In this document: one piece after another, positions 8,125 to 15,252 of the stretch
Position numbering within the stretch: the first letter of the stretch is position 1
How the letters are laid out: every line of letters begins with the position of its first letter
Assembly: GCF_003855495.1 (NCBI RefSeq)
Contig: NZ_CP034088.1
Coordinates: 62,001-126,000, forward strand
Length of the DNA: 64,000 bases
Direction of reading: 5' to 3'
From: Methylocystis rosea
GTDB lineage: Bacteria; Pseudomonadota; Alphaproteobacteria; Rhizobiales; Beijerinckiaceae
Notes under the pieces: model-generated
Database searches by the model: none
Seen by the model: only the letters and a program-made list of their open reading frames with translations
Told to the model about the DNA's origin: nothing
Program-made: the position numbers and the translations under genes

Positions 8125-8270
8125 TGGCTCCAGATGATAAAAATGAGGACGACGATGGCCGAGCCGATCGATGTGAATACAACCCGCCAGTTATAGCGCT
8201 CGCGGAATGGAAGCTGCCGCCAGCGCGCTTCCTCGTCGTCTTCTCGGTTTTGTTGTCCTCGCCAATCCAT
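8115..8270 (-). CDS. Small single-span membrane protein upstream of the nuclease
   Basis: From the ATG at 8270 the protein is 51 residues: a charged N-terminus (MDWRGQQNREDDEEARW) and one C-terminal transmembrane segment, VVFTSIGSAIVVLIFIIW. A longer in-frame start at 8378 adds Cys/His-rich residues unlike the rest and is not favoured. The 10-bp overlap with the nuclease gene implies coupled expression. No family is recognised. Confidence 0.55.
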   Translation of the reverse strand: MDWRGQQNREDDEEARWRQLPFRERYNWRVVFTSIGSAIVVLIFIIWSQWQ

Positions 8271-8408
8271 TGACGTATCCTTTGACGAGCAGATCCCGAC
8301 CCGCCTCCACACGACGAAGTCACAATGGCAGGCGTGTTGTGGGAGCGGCAAGTCAGGACGACGGCTCCAATTTGTCACCGAAATCCAAAATATTTTCGCT
8401 GCACGCGG

Positions 8409-9143
8409 TCAACCATCTTCATCGCCTTCTTGCTCAACCGACGCAGCGCCACCCAGCGCGTCATAGCGACGCGACGCCAACCACTGAAGACGCAAGGCCT
8501 GTGTCAGCAATACGCGTCGTAATCCACCCTGGACCTTTCGCTCGGAGATCACCTGAGCAAGCCGCGAAATAATGAGCGCTCTTCGAGCGATCCGAAAATC
8601 GGGATGTGATCGGAGCTCGTAAACGCGATCGGAAACGATTCTCGCGCGCAAAGATCGGGGCGCTTCGACGACGAGCGACCCAGGCGGTGGATCCTTCTCG
8701 TTCAGGATCGCTTTGAACTCTGACCGATCAACCGCGCGCTGCGTGATCAATCGCTCCAAAGCATCCAGGTGCTTGCGCGCGTCAGCATCCTTGCCACTTG
8801 TCTCCTGATATTGTGGCAGCGGCCAGACCTCGATTTCGAGCACTTCGAACGGGTCAAGCACTGACATGGCAACAGCATCAGTGCGTTGATTGGTCAGGTG
8901 ACGACGAATGCGCGTGCGTAGCATCTCATTCGTCTGCCCAACATAGATCGGTTCGCCGTCATAATCGAAGAAGGCGTAGACGCCCCATTTGTAATTCCCG
9001 ACACGGCGAGTCTGCCCCACGGCCTCTTCGAACGATGTATCCAGAAACCTCGCCAGATTGGCTCGCAGATCCTCAGTCTCGAACGGTGGAAAGTTTATGA
9101 AATCGGGATCGCGACGAGGAGCGGGCTCGTTCGGATTAGGCAT
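8409..9143 (-). CDS. GIY-YIG nuclease-domain protein of the R-M operon
   Basis: The 244-residue protein has a GIY-YIG module at about residues 50-80: GVYAFFDYDGEPIYVGQTN, then RTRIRRHL with the catalytic Arg. The remainder is helical and charged. GIY-YIG domains occur in homing endonucleases, UvrC and some type II restriction enzymes. It is the last gene of a four-gene leftward operon with a C5-methyltransferase, and its start overlaps the preceding gene by 8 bp, which supports a restriction or strand-cleavage role. The ORF is intact. Whether it or the preceding protein is the main endonuclease cannot be told from sequence. Confidence 0.75.
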   Translation of the reverse strand: MPNPNEPAPRRDPDFINFPPFETEDLRANLARFLDTSFEEAVGQTRRVGNYKWGVYAFFDYDGEPIYVGQTNEMLRTRIRRHLTNQRTDAVAMSVLDPFEVLEIEVWPLPQYQETSGKDADARKHLDALERLITQRAVDRSEFKAILNEKDPPPGSLVVEAPRSLRARIVSDRVYELRSHPDFRIARRALIISRLAQVISERKVQGGLRRVLLTQALRLQWLASRRYDALGGAASVEQEGDEDG

Positions 9144-9993
9144 GTCGGATCGCCGTCATGTCGGAGGAATGCTCCACCACGCCTCCTCGTTCGATCGTCG
9201 TGCGCCGCATCGTCTCATCGCCGAGCGAGGCGATTTCGAAGCTGACATGATTAATCTCGTTATCGCGACCTCCAAAGCAGGAATGGAATGCAGCGAGGAG
9301 TTCGACGGTCAGCAGTGATTGCGCGCCGACTTTCGGCGCCTCAGCAGAGGGTATGGAAGACGGGAAAAGATAGATGCACGGCGGCGGCGCACAGAAAGGA
9401 CCGATCACTGTCGTTCTGGCATCGCTCTCACCCAACAGCTTCGGACAGGCGCGTCCGATCGTTCCACACACCATATCCCAGATGACGAGGCCATCGACGC
9501 GCTGATTGCGCGCGATGATCTGAGCGCTTATGCGCGTATGAACCCCGGACCAGGCGTTGCGCCGCGGGTCGGCGCCGACATTGGTGCACAGGCTCCAAAT
9601 GATAAATTCATCTGCGCCTTCCGGGCGCTCGAAAATTTTCGAGTTGTCGCCATCCAAACAGCCTTTCAGGTCGATGATTGCCGTTCGTCTGCTTGGTAGC
9701 GTCACAACATAGTCATGCAACACGCCGCGCTTGGCGCGGTCCCAGCCCGCGATGAAGCCTCGGTCCTCCATGTGATTGAGAACATGCTGGACGAACTCCC
9801 GCTTACCTCGCATCGCTGCGGCAAACTCTCCGCGCACCTGTTGAATAGCGCCGCGGAAAATCGGCGAGGCGTAGAAGTCTTTTTCCGCAAGCCCGTGGTC
9901 GCCGAGTTTATGCGCTTGGGTCTTGAGCACTTCAGCAAATTCTGCGATCTGCTGGCGCACGCTTGGGTCCTGCTCGCAAGGAATAACGCTCAC
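9136..9993 (-). CDS. Putative type II restriction endonuclease (unrecognised family)
   Basis: The GTG at 9993 overlaps the methyltransferase stop by 4 bp, giving 285 residues; an in-frame ATG at 10017 is less well placed. The middle shows HDYVVTLPSRRTAIIDLKG, which could be the D...(D/E)xK pair of a PD-(D/E)xK nuclease, followed by VDGLVIWDMVCGT. Its place directly after a DNA cytosine methyltransferase and before a GIY-YIG protein makes a restriction role the best inference. I do not recognise the family by sequence, so another DNA-processing role is possible. Confidence 0.5.
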   Translation of the reverse strand: MSVIPCEQDPSVRQQIAEFAEVLKTQAHKLGDHGLAEKDFYASPIFRGAIQQVRGEFAAAMRGKREFVQHVLNHMEDRGFIAGWDRAKRGVLHDYVVTLPSRRTAIIDLKGCLDGDNSKIFERPEGADEFIIWSLCTNVGADPRRNAWSGVHTRISAQIIARNQRVDGLVIWDMVCGTIGRACPKLLGESDARTTVIGPFCAPPPCIYLFPSSIPSAEAPKVGAQSLLTVELLAAFHSCFGGRDNEINHVSFEIASLGDETMRRTTIERGGVVEHSSDMTAIRHA

Positions 9994-11135
9994 GCGGCCT
10001 TCTCCGCCGGAGCGCACACGTCGAGAAGCGGTTCAAGCAGATAGCGCGCTAAATGCCGAACGACATCGACAGCGACGCCGTCGCCCGTCAAATGGTAAGC
10101 CTCGTTGTAATTTTTTGGCAGCTTATACGCGTCATCAAGTCCCATTAATCGGGCGGTCTCCCGCGACGAAATCAGGCGCGAACGAATCTTGTTTCCATCG
10201 ACGACGACGATCGTCTGGCGGCTTGAACCGCCTGCGGGCGTCCGCAGACATCCCAAGATATCGTCAAACCGAATTTCCGCCCGTTGGACCTTGACGCCAT
10301 TTTCGTCGAGGCGGGTGCGCTTATAGACCCCGCCCACCATCCGACGCCCCGAACGCTTGGCGGCTTCAACCTTCGCCTTGTTGACAGGCGACATCATCGC
10401 CAAAATTTGCTTGGTTTCAGCGGCGGTATGCCAGTCGACGCTCAAAGGATTTTCTTCGATGATATCGGCGAAAGAATTCTTGCGACGCGGCGGCGTCGGT
10501 AAATTCCACCACAGCATGTTCTTCCGGGCGCGGGAGGAAACGCTGTCAACGGCTCTGCGCAATCCCAGCGTATGAAATGGCTCGATTGGCTCCGGCGACA
10601 GGAGCGACGGGTCTATCGTCACATCGTCTCTTACGCCGATCACAAACAATCGTGGCCGGGATTGCGGCACGAACAGAGAGGCGTTGATGATCAAGGCGCC
10701 GTATCGATATCCGGCTTCGCCAAAGGTCTTGCAGATCGCTTCGAAATCTCGTCCGCCGTGGGAGGTCAGCGTGCCGCAAACATTCTCGATCGCGATAATC
10801 TTCGGCGCGCGATTGTCGTCGATCAGCCCCGTGATGACATCCCAGAACGGATAGAAGGTTCCAGAGCGCTCTCCCTTCAACCCGGCTCCGCCTCCGGCCA
10901 ATGATAAATCCTGGCAGGGAAACGACCCCCAAATCAGGTCGGCGTATCCTGACAGCTCATCCACGGTGACCTGGCGAACATCGCCGACCTTGAGTTCTGC
11001 GCCCGTACCCCAGTTGGCTTGATAGGCGAGACCTTTTTTGTGATCGAAATCATTCGCGAACAGACATGTCCAATCGGACCCAAGCCCTGCCCGGGCCATC
11101 CCGCCACCGGCAAAAAACTCATAAAAATTAGGCAT
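9990..11135 (-). CDS. DNA (cytosine-5) methyltransferase
   Basis: The start at 11135 begins MPNFYEFFAGGGMARAGL with motif I right at the N-terminus, as in most C5-methyltransferases; the open frame extends 140 codons upstream but without family features. The 381-residue protein has motif IV with the catalytic Cys (GSFPCQDLSLAGG), motif VI (IIAIENVCG), motif VIII (SRPRLFVIGVR) and the C-terminal motifs with RLMGLDDAY. It transfers a methyl group from SAM to C5 of cytosine and would protect the host from the nuclease encoded downstream. Starts and stops overlap by 8 bp upstream and 4 bp downstream, so expression is coupled. Confidence 0.92.
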   Translation of the reverse strand: MPNFYEFFAGGGMARAGLGSDWTCLFANDFDHKKGLAYQANWGTGAELKVGDVRQVTVDELSGYADLIWGSFPCQDLSLAGGGAGLKGERSGTFYPFWDVITGLIDDNRAPKIIAIENVCGTLTSHGGRDFEAICKTFGEAGYRYGALIINASLFVPQSRPRLFVIGVRDDVTIDPSLLSPEPIEPFHTLGLRRAVDSVSSRARKNMLWWNLPTPPRRKNSFADIIEENPLSVDWHTAAETKQILAMMSPVNKAKVEAAKRSGRRMVGGVYKRTRLDENGVKVQRAEIRFDDILGCLRTPAGGSSRQTIVVVDGNKIRSRLISSRETARLMGLDDAYKLPKNYNEAYHLTGDGVAVDVVRHLARYLLEPLLDVCAPAEKAA

Positions 11136-11343
11136 GACGCTTCCGCTCAATGGCTTGGTCGTCGACCAGAGCATCGTCCCGTTCGAGCTTTTCCTTGATG
11201 GCCTCGGCAATCCAGGTGTTTCTGGAGACATTGCCGGGACGCGCGCTCCGCGCTTGATCGATCGCCTCGAAGGTCTCGGGTGACAACCGAAGATTGATGC
11301 GATCCAGCGGACGAATCGCCTGATTTTTTGAAGAATCGAGCAT
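11128..11343 (-). CDS. Ribbon-helix-helix regulator heading the R-M operon
   Basis: The ATG at 11343 gives 71 residues with a clear RHH-type segment, INLRLSPETFEAIDQARSAR followed by NVSRNTWIAEAIKEKL. Such proteins dimerise and bind operators, often their own. The ATG at 11382 is also in frame, but a perfect palindrome lies between the two starts and TATATA lies just upstream, so the shorter form is preferred. It overlaps the methyltransferase start by 8 bp. It probably acts as the control protein of this R-M operon; an antitoxin-like role is the alternative. Confidence 0.68.
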   Translation of the reverse strand: MLDSSKNQAIRPLDRINLRLSPETFEAIDQARSARPGNVSRNTWIAEAIKEKLERDDALVDDQAIERKRHA

Positions 11344-11353
11344 GCAGCGAAGC

Positions 11354-11372
11354 TGGCGCCTTTTTGGCGCCA
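11354..11372 (-). promoter_or_regulatory. Perfect palindrome upstream of the RHH-R-M operon
   Basis: TGGCGCC and GGCGCCA are separated by five bases and lie 11 bp upstream of the RHH start, beside a TATATA box at about 11386-11391 (minus strand). It is the natural operator candidate for the RHH protein. A short RNA hairpin in the leader is the alternative. Confidence 0.55.
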
Positions 11373-11462
11373 TGTCCAGCATGTTCTATATATGTTCCGA
11401 ACCGACGAGATAGCATATCGAGCCCATCTCACTTTAAATTTTCTCGTTTCCAGGTGACCTCC

Positions 11463-12056
11463 ATGCGTTGGGCTCCGCGCTCGTTCCCCGTAAAGATCCA
11501 TCGCCACCTCAATGTCGCGGACTTGGCCGACATATCGCCCGAGGAGCTCGATCAAGCGGAAGAGGAGGGCGCGCTCGCAGGCAATCGCTCCTACTGCGAT
11601 CTGCGGGGCTGCGGCTGGGGCGTCGTTAGCACAGCCCTCGATATCGAGACGAAAGTGATTGACCGCCTGAAGATGGCGGATGACGTCGAAGCGGAAATGT
11701 CGGCCTTCGAAGAGGAGCGCGCGACCGCATTCGACGACGAACCCGCACTCTGGGGGCTGGATGTCGGGGTCGCCTCCGCGACAATCGCGATTTCGGCCTA
11801 CGGCTCAGTCCCTGTGTCCAGCTGCAACGCAGGCGCTTTTGGCGGATGCCACTCAGCGCGCTATCCTTACGTTGCCTTTTTTCTTCCAAAGGAGTTGGCG
11901 CCTGAAATCATGCGTTGCGCCGAGGCCGCCGACATTGGGCTGCTCTGCGATGAAAGCGGACTCGCGCAAATTTATGGCCAAGGAGAAATGGATCTCGTCC
12001 GTTTCGCGCAAACTGCCTGGCAAAGAAGCGCGGCTGGCGAAGAAGAGGCCCGATGA
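11463..12056 (+). CDS. Hypothetical protein divergent from the R-M operon
   Basis: The ATG at 11463 (MRWAPRSFPVKIHRH) gives 197 residues. The protein is acidic and soluble with no predicted membrane segment. Notable stretches are YCDLRGCGWG, WGLDVGVASATIAISAYG and a Cys-containing patch, VSSCNAGAFGGCHS. I do not recognise the family. It is transcribed away from the RHH/methyltransferase operon across a 119-bp gap and so may share its regulator. Its place among R-M, ssb and transfer genes suggests a host-interaction or anti-defence role, which is inference only. Confidence 0.7.
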   Translation: MRWAPRSFPVKIHRHLNVADLADISPEELDQAEEEGALAGNRSYCDLRGCGWGVVSTALDIETKVIDRLKMADDVEAEMSAFEEERATAFDDEPALWGLDVGVASATIAISAYGSVPVSSCNAGAFGGCHSARYPYVAFFLPKELAPEIMRCAEAADIGLLCDESGLAQIYGQGEMDLVRFAQTAWQRSAAGEEEAR

Positions 12057-12248
12057 TGAATGTATTTGAGCGATCAGCGGCGCGTTAGCCTTTTTCGTGA
12101 TCAAGGTGGCGACACGCCGCGCCAAGCTGATGCCGACAGAGTCTCTTGCGGCGAGCAGATCGCCGCGCCGATCAATGCGCGCCAGGCTTGGGCGCCGTCT
12201 GCTGATCGCCCCGACGAGCAATCTGAAGTTGTAAATTAGTCTGCATGT

Positions 12249-12278
12249 GATCGAGGGGCCGCGCGCGGCCCCTCGATC
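12249..12278 (-). terminator. Long perfect hairpin behind ssb
   Basis: Two 14-bp arms (GATCGAGGGGCCGC and its complement) flank a 2-bp centre, five bases beyond the ssb stop. There is no clear T-run, so it may act as an mRNA 3' stabiliser or a bidirectional terminator. The rest of 12057-12283 shows no gene. Confidence 0.6.
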
Positions 12279-12283
12279 GCGTT

Positions 12284-12661
12284 TCAGCGGGACTTCTTGC
12301 CCTGCGGCTTCGCGGCGGGCGCTTCCGTCTTCTTCGCCGGCTTGTCGGCAAGGTGCTGAATATCCTCTACCGCGAAAGTGTAGCCGAACCGGCGCTCGCC
12401 ATTAGCCGCTTTCCATTCGGTCTGCTTCGGGCGCGACGTCACTTGAACCAGGTCGCCGGATTCGAGTTTTTCGCGCGCCCATTTGATGCGCGAGTCCTGC
12501 CGGGCAAAGATCGTATGTTCGATCCACTCGGGATTGTCGATCCACTCGCCATTGCCGTTCTTATAGGGGTTGTTCGAGCAGACGGTGATAACGAGATTGG
12601 CGCCGACTTCCTTGAGCTGACCGACCCGACCGACCTGAATGTGCGTGTTGAGCTGCGACAT
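12284..12661 (-). CDS. ssb: Single-stranded DNA-binding protein (first copy)
   Basis: The 125-residue OB-fold protein begins MSQLNTHIQVGRVGQLKE and has WIEHTIFARQDSRIKWAREK and GDLVQVTSRPKQTEW, followed by a short Lys/Ala-rich tail without the acidic chromosomal SSB tip. Conjugative elements often carry such ssb genes next to oriT to coat the incoming strand and limit the SOS response. AGGAGAG precedes the ATG. It is one of two diverged ssb genes in the region; the other is at 14658-15008. Confidence 0.82.
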   Translation of the reverse strand: MSQLNTHIQVGRVGQLKEVGANLVITVCSNNPYKNGNGEWIDNPEWIEHTIFARQDSRIKWAREKLESGDLVQVTSRPKQTEWKAANGERRFGYTFAVEDIQHLADKPAKKTEAPAAKPQGKKSR

Positions 12662-12804
12662 TTCTCTCTCCTATCGTTGGGCCTCGGCCCGATGCGATGG
12701 CGGTCTGAAAGCGCCGGGGTAAGGAGACCACAGAGCCGCAAGGCCGTAAGGCTGCAGCGGGCAAGCAAAGCGCTGCGCGCCGGCCGCGACGGAGAATTTT
12801 GAAA

Positions 12805-12928
12805 GGGCGCGCAGCGCCCATGCGCGAGGAATTGCCGCATAGCGGCAAGGGGAAAATTCTTCGGCGCAGGCGCCGACGTGGCTCCGCCGGCGCTAGACAA
12901 GCCAGTAAAGAGCAACGGGCGAAGGCCC
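12805..12928 (-). promoter_or_regulatory. Tandem hairpins in the long ssb upstream region
   Basis: Four perfect hairpins follow one another: GGGCGC/GCGCCC at 12805-12819, TTGCCGC/GCGGCAA at 12832-12848, TCGGCGC/GCGCCGA at 12861-12876 and GGGC/GCCC at 12917-12928. The interval 12662-13382 holds no convincing gene. The frames across the hairpins are Arg/Ser/Pro-rich shadows. Single-strand promoters (Frpo/ssi type) that drive early ssb expression on other plasmids are folded hairpins of this kind, so this is a candidate; an attenuator is the alternative. Confidence 0.45.
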
Positions 12929-13382
12929 GACATGGCAAGAGAGATCTGTGCAAAGTTCGACACACAATCAGGTCAGTCGAATTGTCCGCCGAGCCTCGGG
13001 CCTCTTCGTTCTCACACCATCGCGCAATGCCGAGAATTGGCTTGGCCATGATCGATCCCGCGTGGCCGTATCAATAATGCCATGACGCGTCGTTCAAATG
13101 GGCTGATTATGAGAAGCCCGGCGCCTATTGAGTGACGGCCCCTACGCCGCGCAAACAGTCGACGCGGCTTGGGCGCGTGCACATCCGAAGCGTAAGGAAG
13201 CGAGTAAGAGACGAAGCCATGTCGCCGCGGGATGCGCCTGTTGCGCGCAATCGAAGAATGGGCGACGTTGCGCTTTGTCCGCGACGCGGGGGCAGGCGGC
13301 TATCCAAATATTGGTCGATCTTATGCATGGTGTTGCGATGAACGAGATTGTTTTAGCGGACGCCGATAGAGAAGGTGAAACG

Positions 13383-13565
13383 ATGACGGCGCGCGTCATA
13401 CGCTATGATCGGGAGCAACGTCGCCTCGAACTGGTGGTGCCCAACACGACTGTTGTTTTTACACTTTACGGCGATGGCGAACGCTTCACGGGAGCGCTCG
13501 GCGGCCGAAGCTTCTACTGGGATGCGCCGCGCGCCGAGCCTGCGAAAAAGCGGGTGAAGCGTTAG
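13383..13565 (+). CDS. Small hypothetical protein
   Basis: Starting at the ATG at 13383 (MTARVIRYDREQRRLELVVP), AAGG lies seven bases upstream and the product is 60 residues with a beta-rich core ending in a Lys/Arg tail. In-frame ATGs at 13338 and 13323 would add MNEIVLADADREGE-type residues but lack a ribosome site. The family is not recognised. It sits between the ssb leader and the DUF2285-like gene, which converges on it. Confidence 0.5.
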   Translation: MTARVIRYDREQRRLELVVPNTTVVFTLYGDGERFTGALGGRSFYWDAPRAEPAKKRVKR

Positions 13566-13589
13566 CCCCGGGGCGCATCCCAATTGTCG

Positions 13590-13862
13590 TCACGAATTCG
13601 GCATTTTCAGCAGCTCCTTATAGCCCTGCTGCGTCATCCATCGTGCGCGGGCATAATGGCTGTGATAGACGCGCCGCGCACGTTCACGGTCGACGTCGGG
13701 ATCAATGTTGAGGACGATCCGGCTCGCCTCCTCCCAGCCGGCGCCATCGCGCGCCGCATCGAGCAGGCGGAGATATACGATCATATGCGAGAGATCGTAG
13801 TCGGTCAGCTCGAGCGTCGTCGGCGCTACCTCTGCGACCGTGTTGGACTGATTGGGGATCAC
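13590..13862 (-). CDS. DUF2285-like small protein
   Basis: The 90-residue protein contains LTDYDLSHMIVYLRLLDAAR, a segment on IVLNIDPDVDRERARRVYHS, and ARWMTQQGYKELL. This resembles the DUF2285 proteins common on alphaproteobacterial conjugative elements, which look like small helical DNA-binding proteins. The name is from memory of the family pattern and should be checked. It is preceded on its strand by a nearly 600-bp stretch without genes. Confidence 0.6.
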   Translation of the reverse strand: MIPNQSNTVAEVAPTTLELTDYDLSHMIVYLRLLDAARDGAGWEEASRIVLNIDPDVDRERARRVYHSHYARARWMTQQGYKELLKMPNS

Positions 13863-14456
13863 GGTTGGCCTCCGTTAAAGCGCAGCCTATGCTTTGATCG
13901 CTCATCGTAAGGCTACAGCCGCAAGGTAGCCGATAGCGCCGATATGTGGCGGCATTCAGGGTGCGCGGAGCGACAAGCGCAGCCACGCGTCGCGACGCTA
14001 TGCAGCGGCTGGCGAGCGATCGGGGCAAGCTGTGCGAACGACACGCGGCTCCTGTCGCGTACAGTAATCGAACCGCGACAGAGCGCCAGGATGGATAGCG
14101 CGACCGACTTGGTGGTCGCGAGGGGAGGTTCACGTGACAGGGAGCGAAAAGCGGAATGGGTGTTGGTCTCGTCCCGGCCGGAAATCTACGCGAGCGCATG
14201 AATGGCCATAGTCCCCGATGCGAGCGTAGAGACGCCAAAGGGCTATTACCCGGCCCGCCTTTCGGAAAATTGCGACCTCTGGTCCGAGTGAGCATAGCGA
14301 CGGCGCGCCGCGCGCCGACACGAGGCCAGTGCGAGCCCGACAGGCGGGCGCTGTGATCGGCGCCGTAGCCGAGCCAACACGGATAGTGCTTGAATTCGCG
14401 CACACAATCATGCAGGCGTATCTCGTCGCACGTGAATTACGAAAATTAAACAACGA
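13863..14456 (-). other. Gene-poor, hairpin-rich region upstream of the DUF2285-like gene
   Basis: No frame here looks like a real protein on either strand. It contains perfect stems TGTCGCG/CGCGACA (14053-14059 with 14074-14080) and CGCGACC/GGTCGCG (14099-14105 with 14114-14120), plus a GGCGCG/CGCGCC palindrome near 14309. This is probably a long structured leader or single-strand promoter region; the function is unknown. Confidence 0.4.
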
Positions 14457-14585
14457 TCAATGCCGGCTTTTCACCTGAACAGCAAGCGTTTGGCGAAAGA
14501 TATCAACGACGCCTTGTTCGATACTCTTCTCGAAGGTCTGGTGCTTTGCAGCCGCTGTGCGACCGTCCTCAACGGAATGGTTCAT
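14457..14585 (-). CDS. Very small ORF downstream of ssb2
   Basis: A 42-codon frame from the ATG at 14585 starts MNHSVEDGRTAAAKHQTFEK and ends in a basic tail. It is in the same phase as ssb2, 72 bp behind its stop, with an open frame in between. The amphipathic composition looks protein-like, but no homologue is recognised and no good ribosome site is seen. It may be a remnant. Confidence 0.25.
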   Translation of the reverse strand: MNHSVEDGRTAAAKHQTFEKSIEQGVVDIFRQTLAVQVKSRH

Positions 14586-14657
14586 GGCGCGCAACGCAAT
14601 CTCCAAGCCTTCCCGTTTTGAGGTCGCCTGGATGCCCGACGTGTCGGCCGCAGCTGA

Positions 14658-15008
14658 TTACGCGGCGTTTTCTTCACCCCCATCAGTCCGGCTTAAGAGG
14701 TCGAAAACGTTGGCGACGACGTCCACGCCGTAAATCGTCTTGCCGTCCTTCTCATAGGATGTTTCAGCAACGCGACATTCGGCGTAGATCGGCGCGCCCT
14801 TCCTGACATTCTTCAACACGAAAGCCGAGTCGCGCTCATTCAAGACGGTGACCGTAACCCAGTCGGTCTTCTCAATGCGCTCGCGCGATTTCTTGTCGGT
14901 CCAACTCCGGTTCGTCGCCACGCTGATCTTGGCGATTTTGCCATCATCGAACCCCTTGGGCTCTTGCCCAACATAGCCTCGTAGGATGAAAAGATTGGTT
15001 GTTCTCAT
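14658..15008 (-). CDS. Single-stranded DNA-binding protein (second copy)
   Basis: The ATG at 15008 gives 116 residues (MRTTNLFILRGYVGQEPKGF) with the SSB core KISVATNRSWTDKKSRERIE, KTDWVTVTVLNERD and GAPIYAECRVAETSYEKDGK. It lacks the C-terminal acidic tip, as do many plasmid SSBs. An in-frame ATG at 15080 has no family support. It differs clearly from the ssb at 12284, so the element carries two SSB types, probably both for the leading strand on entry. Confidence 0.8.
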   Translation of the reverse strand: MRTTNLFILRGYVGQEPKGFDDGKIAKISVATNRSWTDKKSRERIEKTDWVTVTVLNERDSAFVLKNVRKGAPIYAECRVAETSYEKDGKTIYGVDVVANVFDLLSRTDGGEENAA

Positions 15009-15072
15009 TGCGTCTCTCCAATCATGCGAACTGATCATCGTCCGATTTCCACGACGGAAATGCCGCGCGCCG

Positions 15073-15092
15073 GTTAGCATTTTATTAGAAGC
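15073..15092 (+). promoter_or_regulatory. Second copy of the 20-bp transfer-region element
   Basis: This sequence matches 5766-5785 at 17 of 20 positions with the same orientation on the plus strand. It lies 65 bp upstream of ssb2, which reads leftward. A common operator or promoter element linking the traK operon with ssb2 is plausible. Confidence 0.35.
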
Positions 15093-15252
15093 ATGGCGAT
15101 AATGTGATTGTCTCGAACAGGGATTTTGGCATTAACATAAAGCCGCGCGCAGCGGCAGGCTTCGTGCGCTCAGCCTGCGGGAAGTCAAACACGAACCCTT
15201 TGCCTCGACGCCGCCGCAAGGTCGGTCAAGAGGAAAGGCGCCGCCGGCGCCG

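Noticed and set aside
12439..12963. 174-codon frame across the ssb leader
   Set aside because: Ser/Arg/Pro-rich, covers the hairpins and the ssb start in another phase; no protein features.
13702..14403. 233-codon minus-strand frame
   Set aside because: Overlaps the DUF2285-like gene in another phase and the hairpin region; composition is shadow-like.
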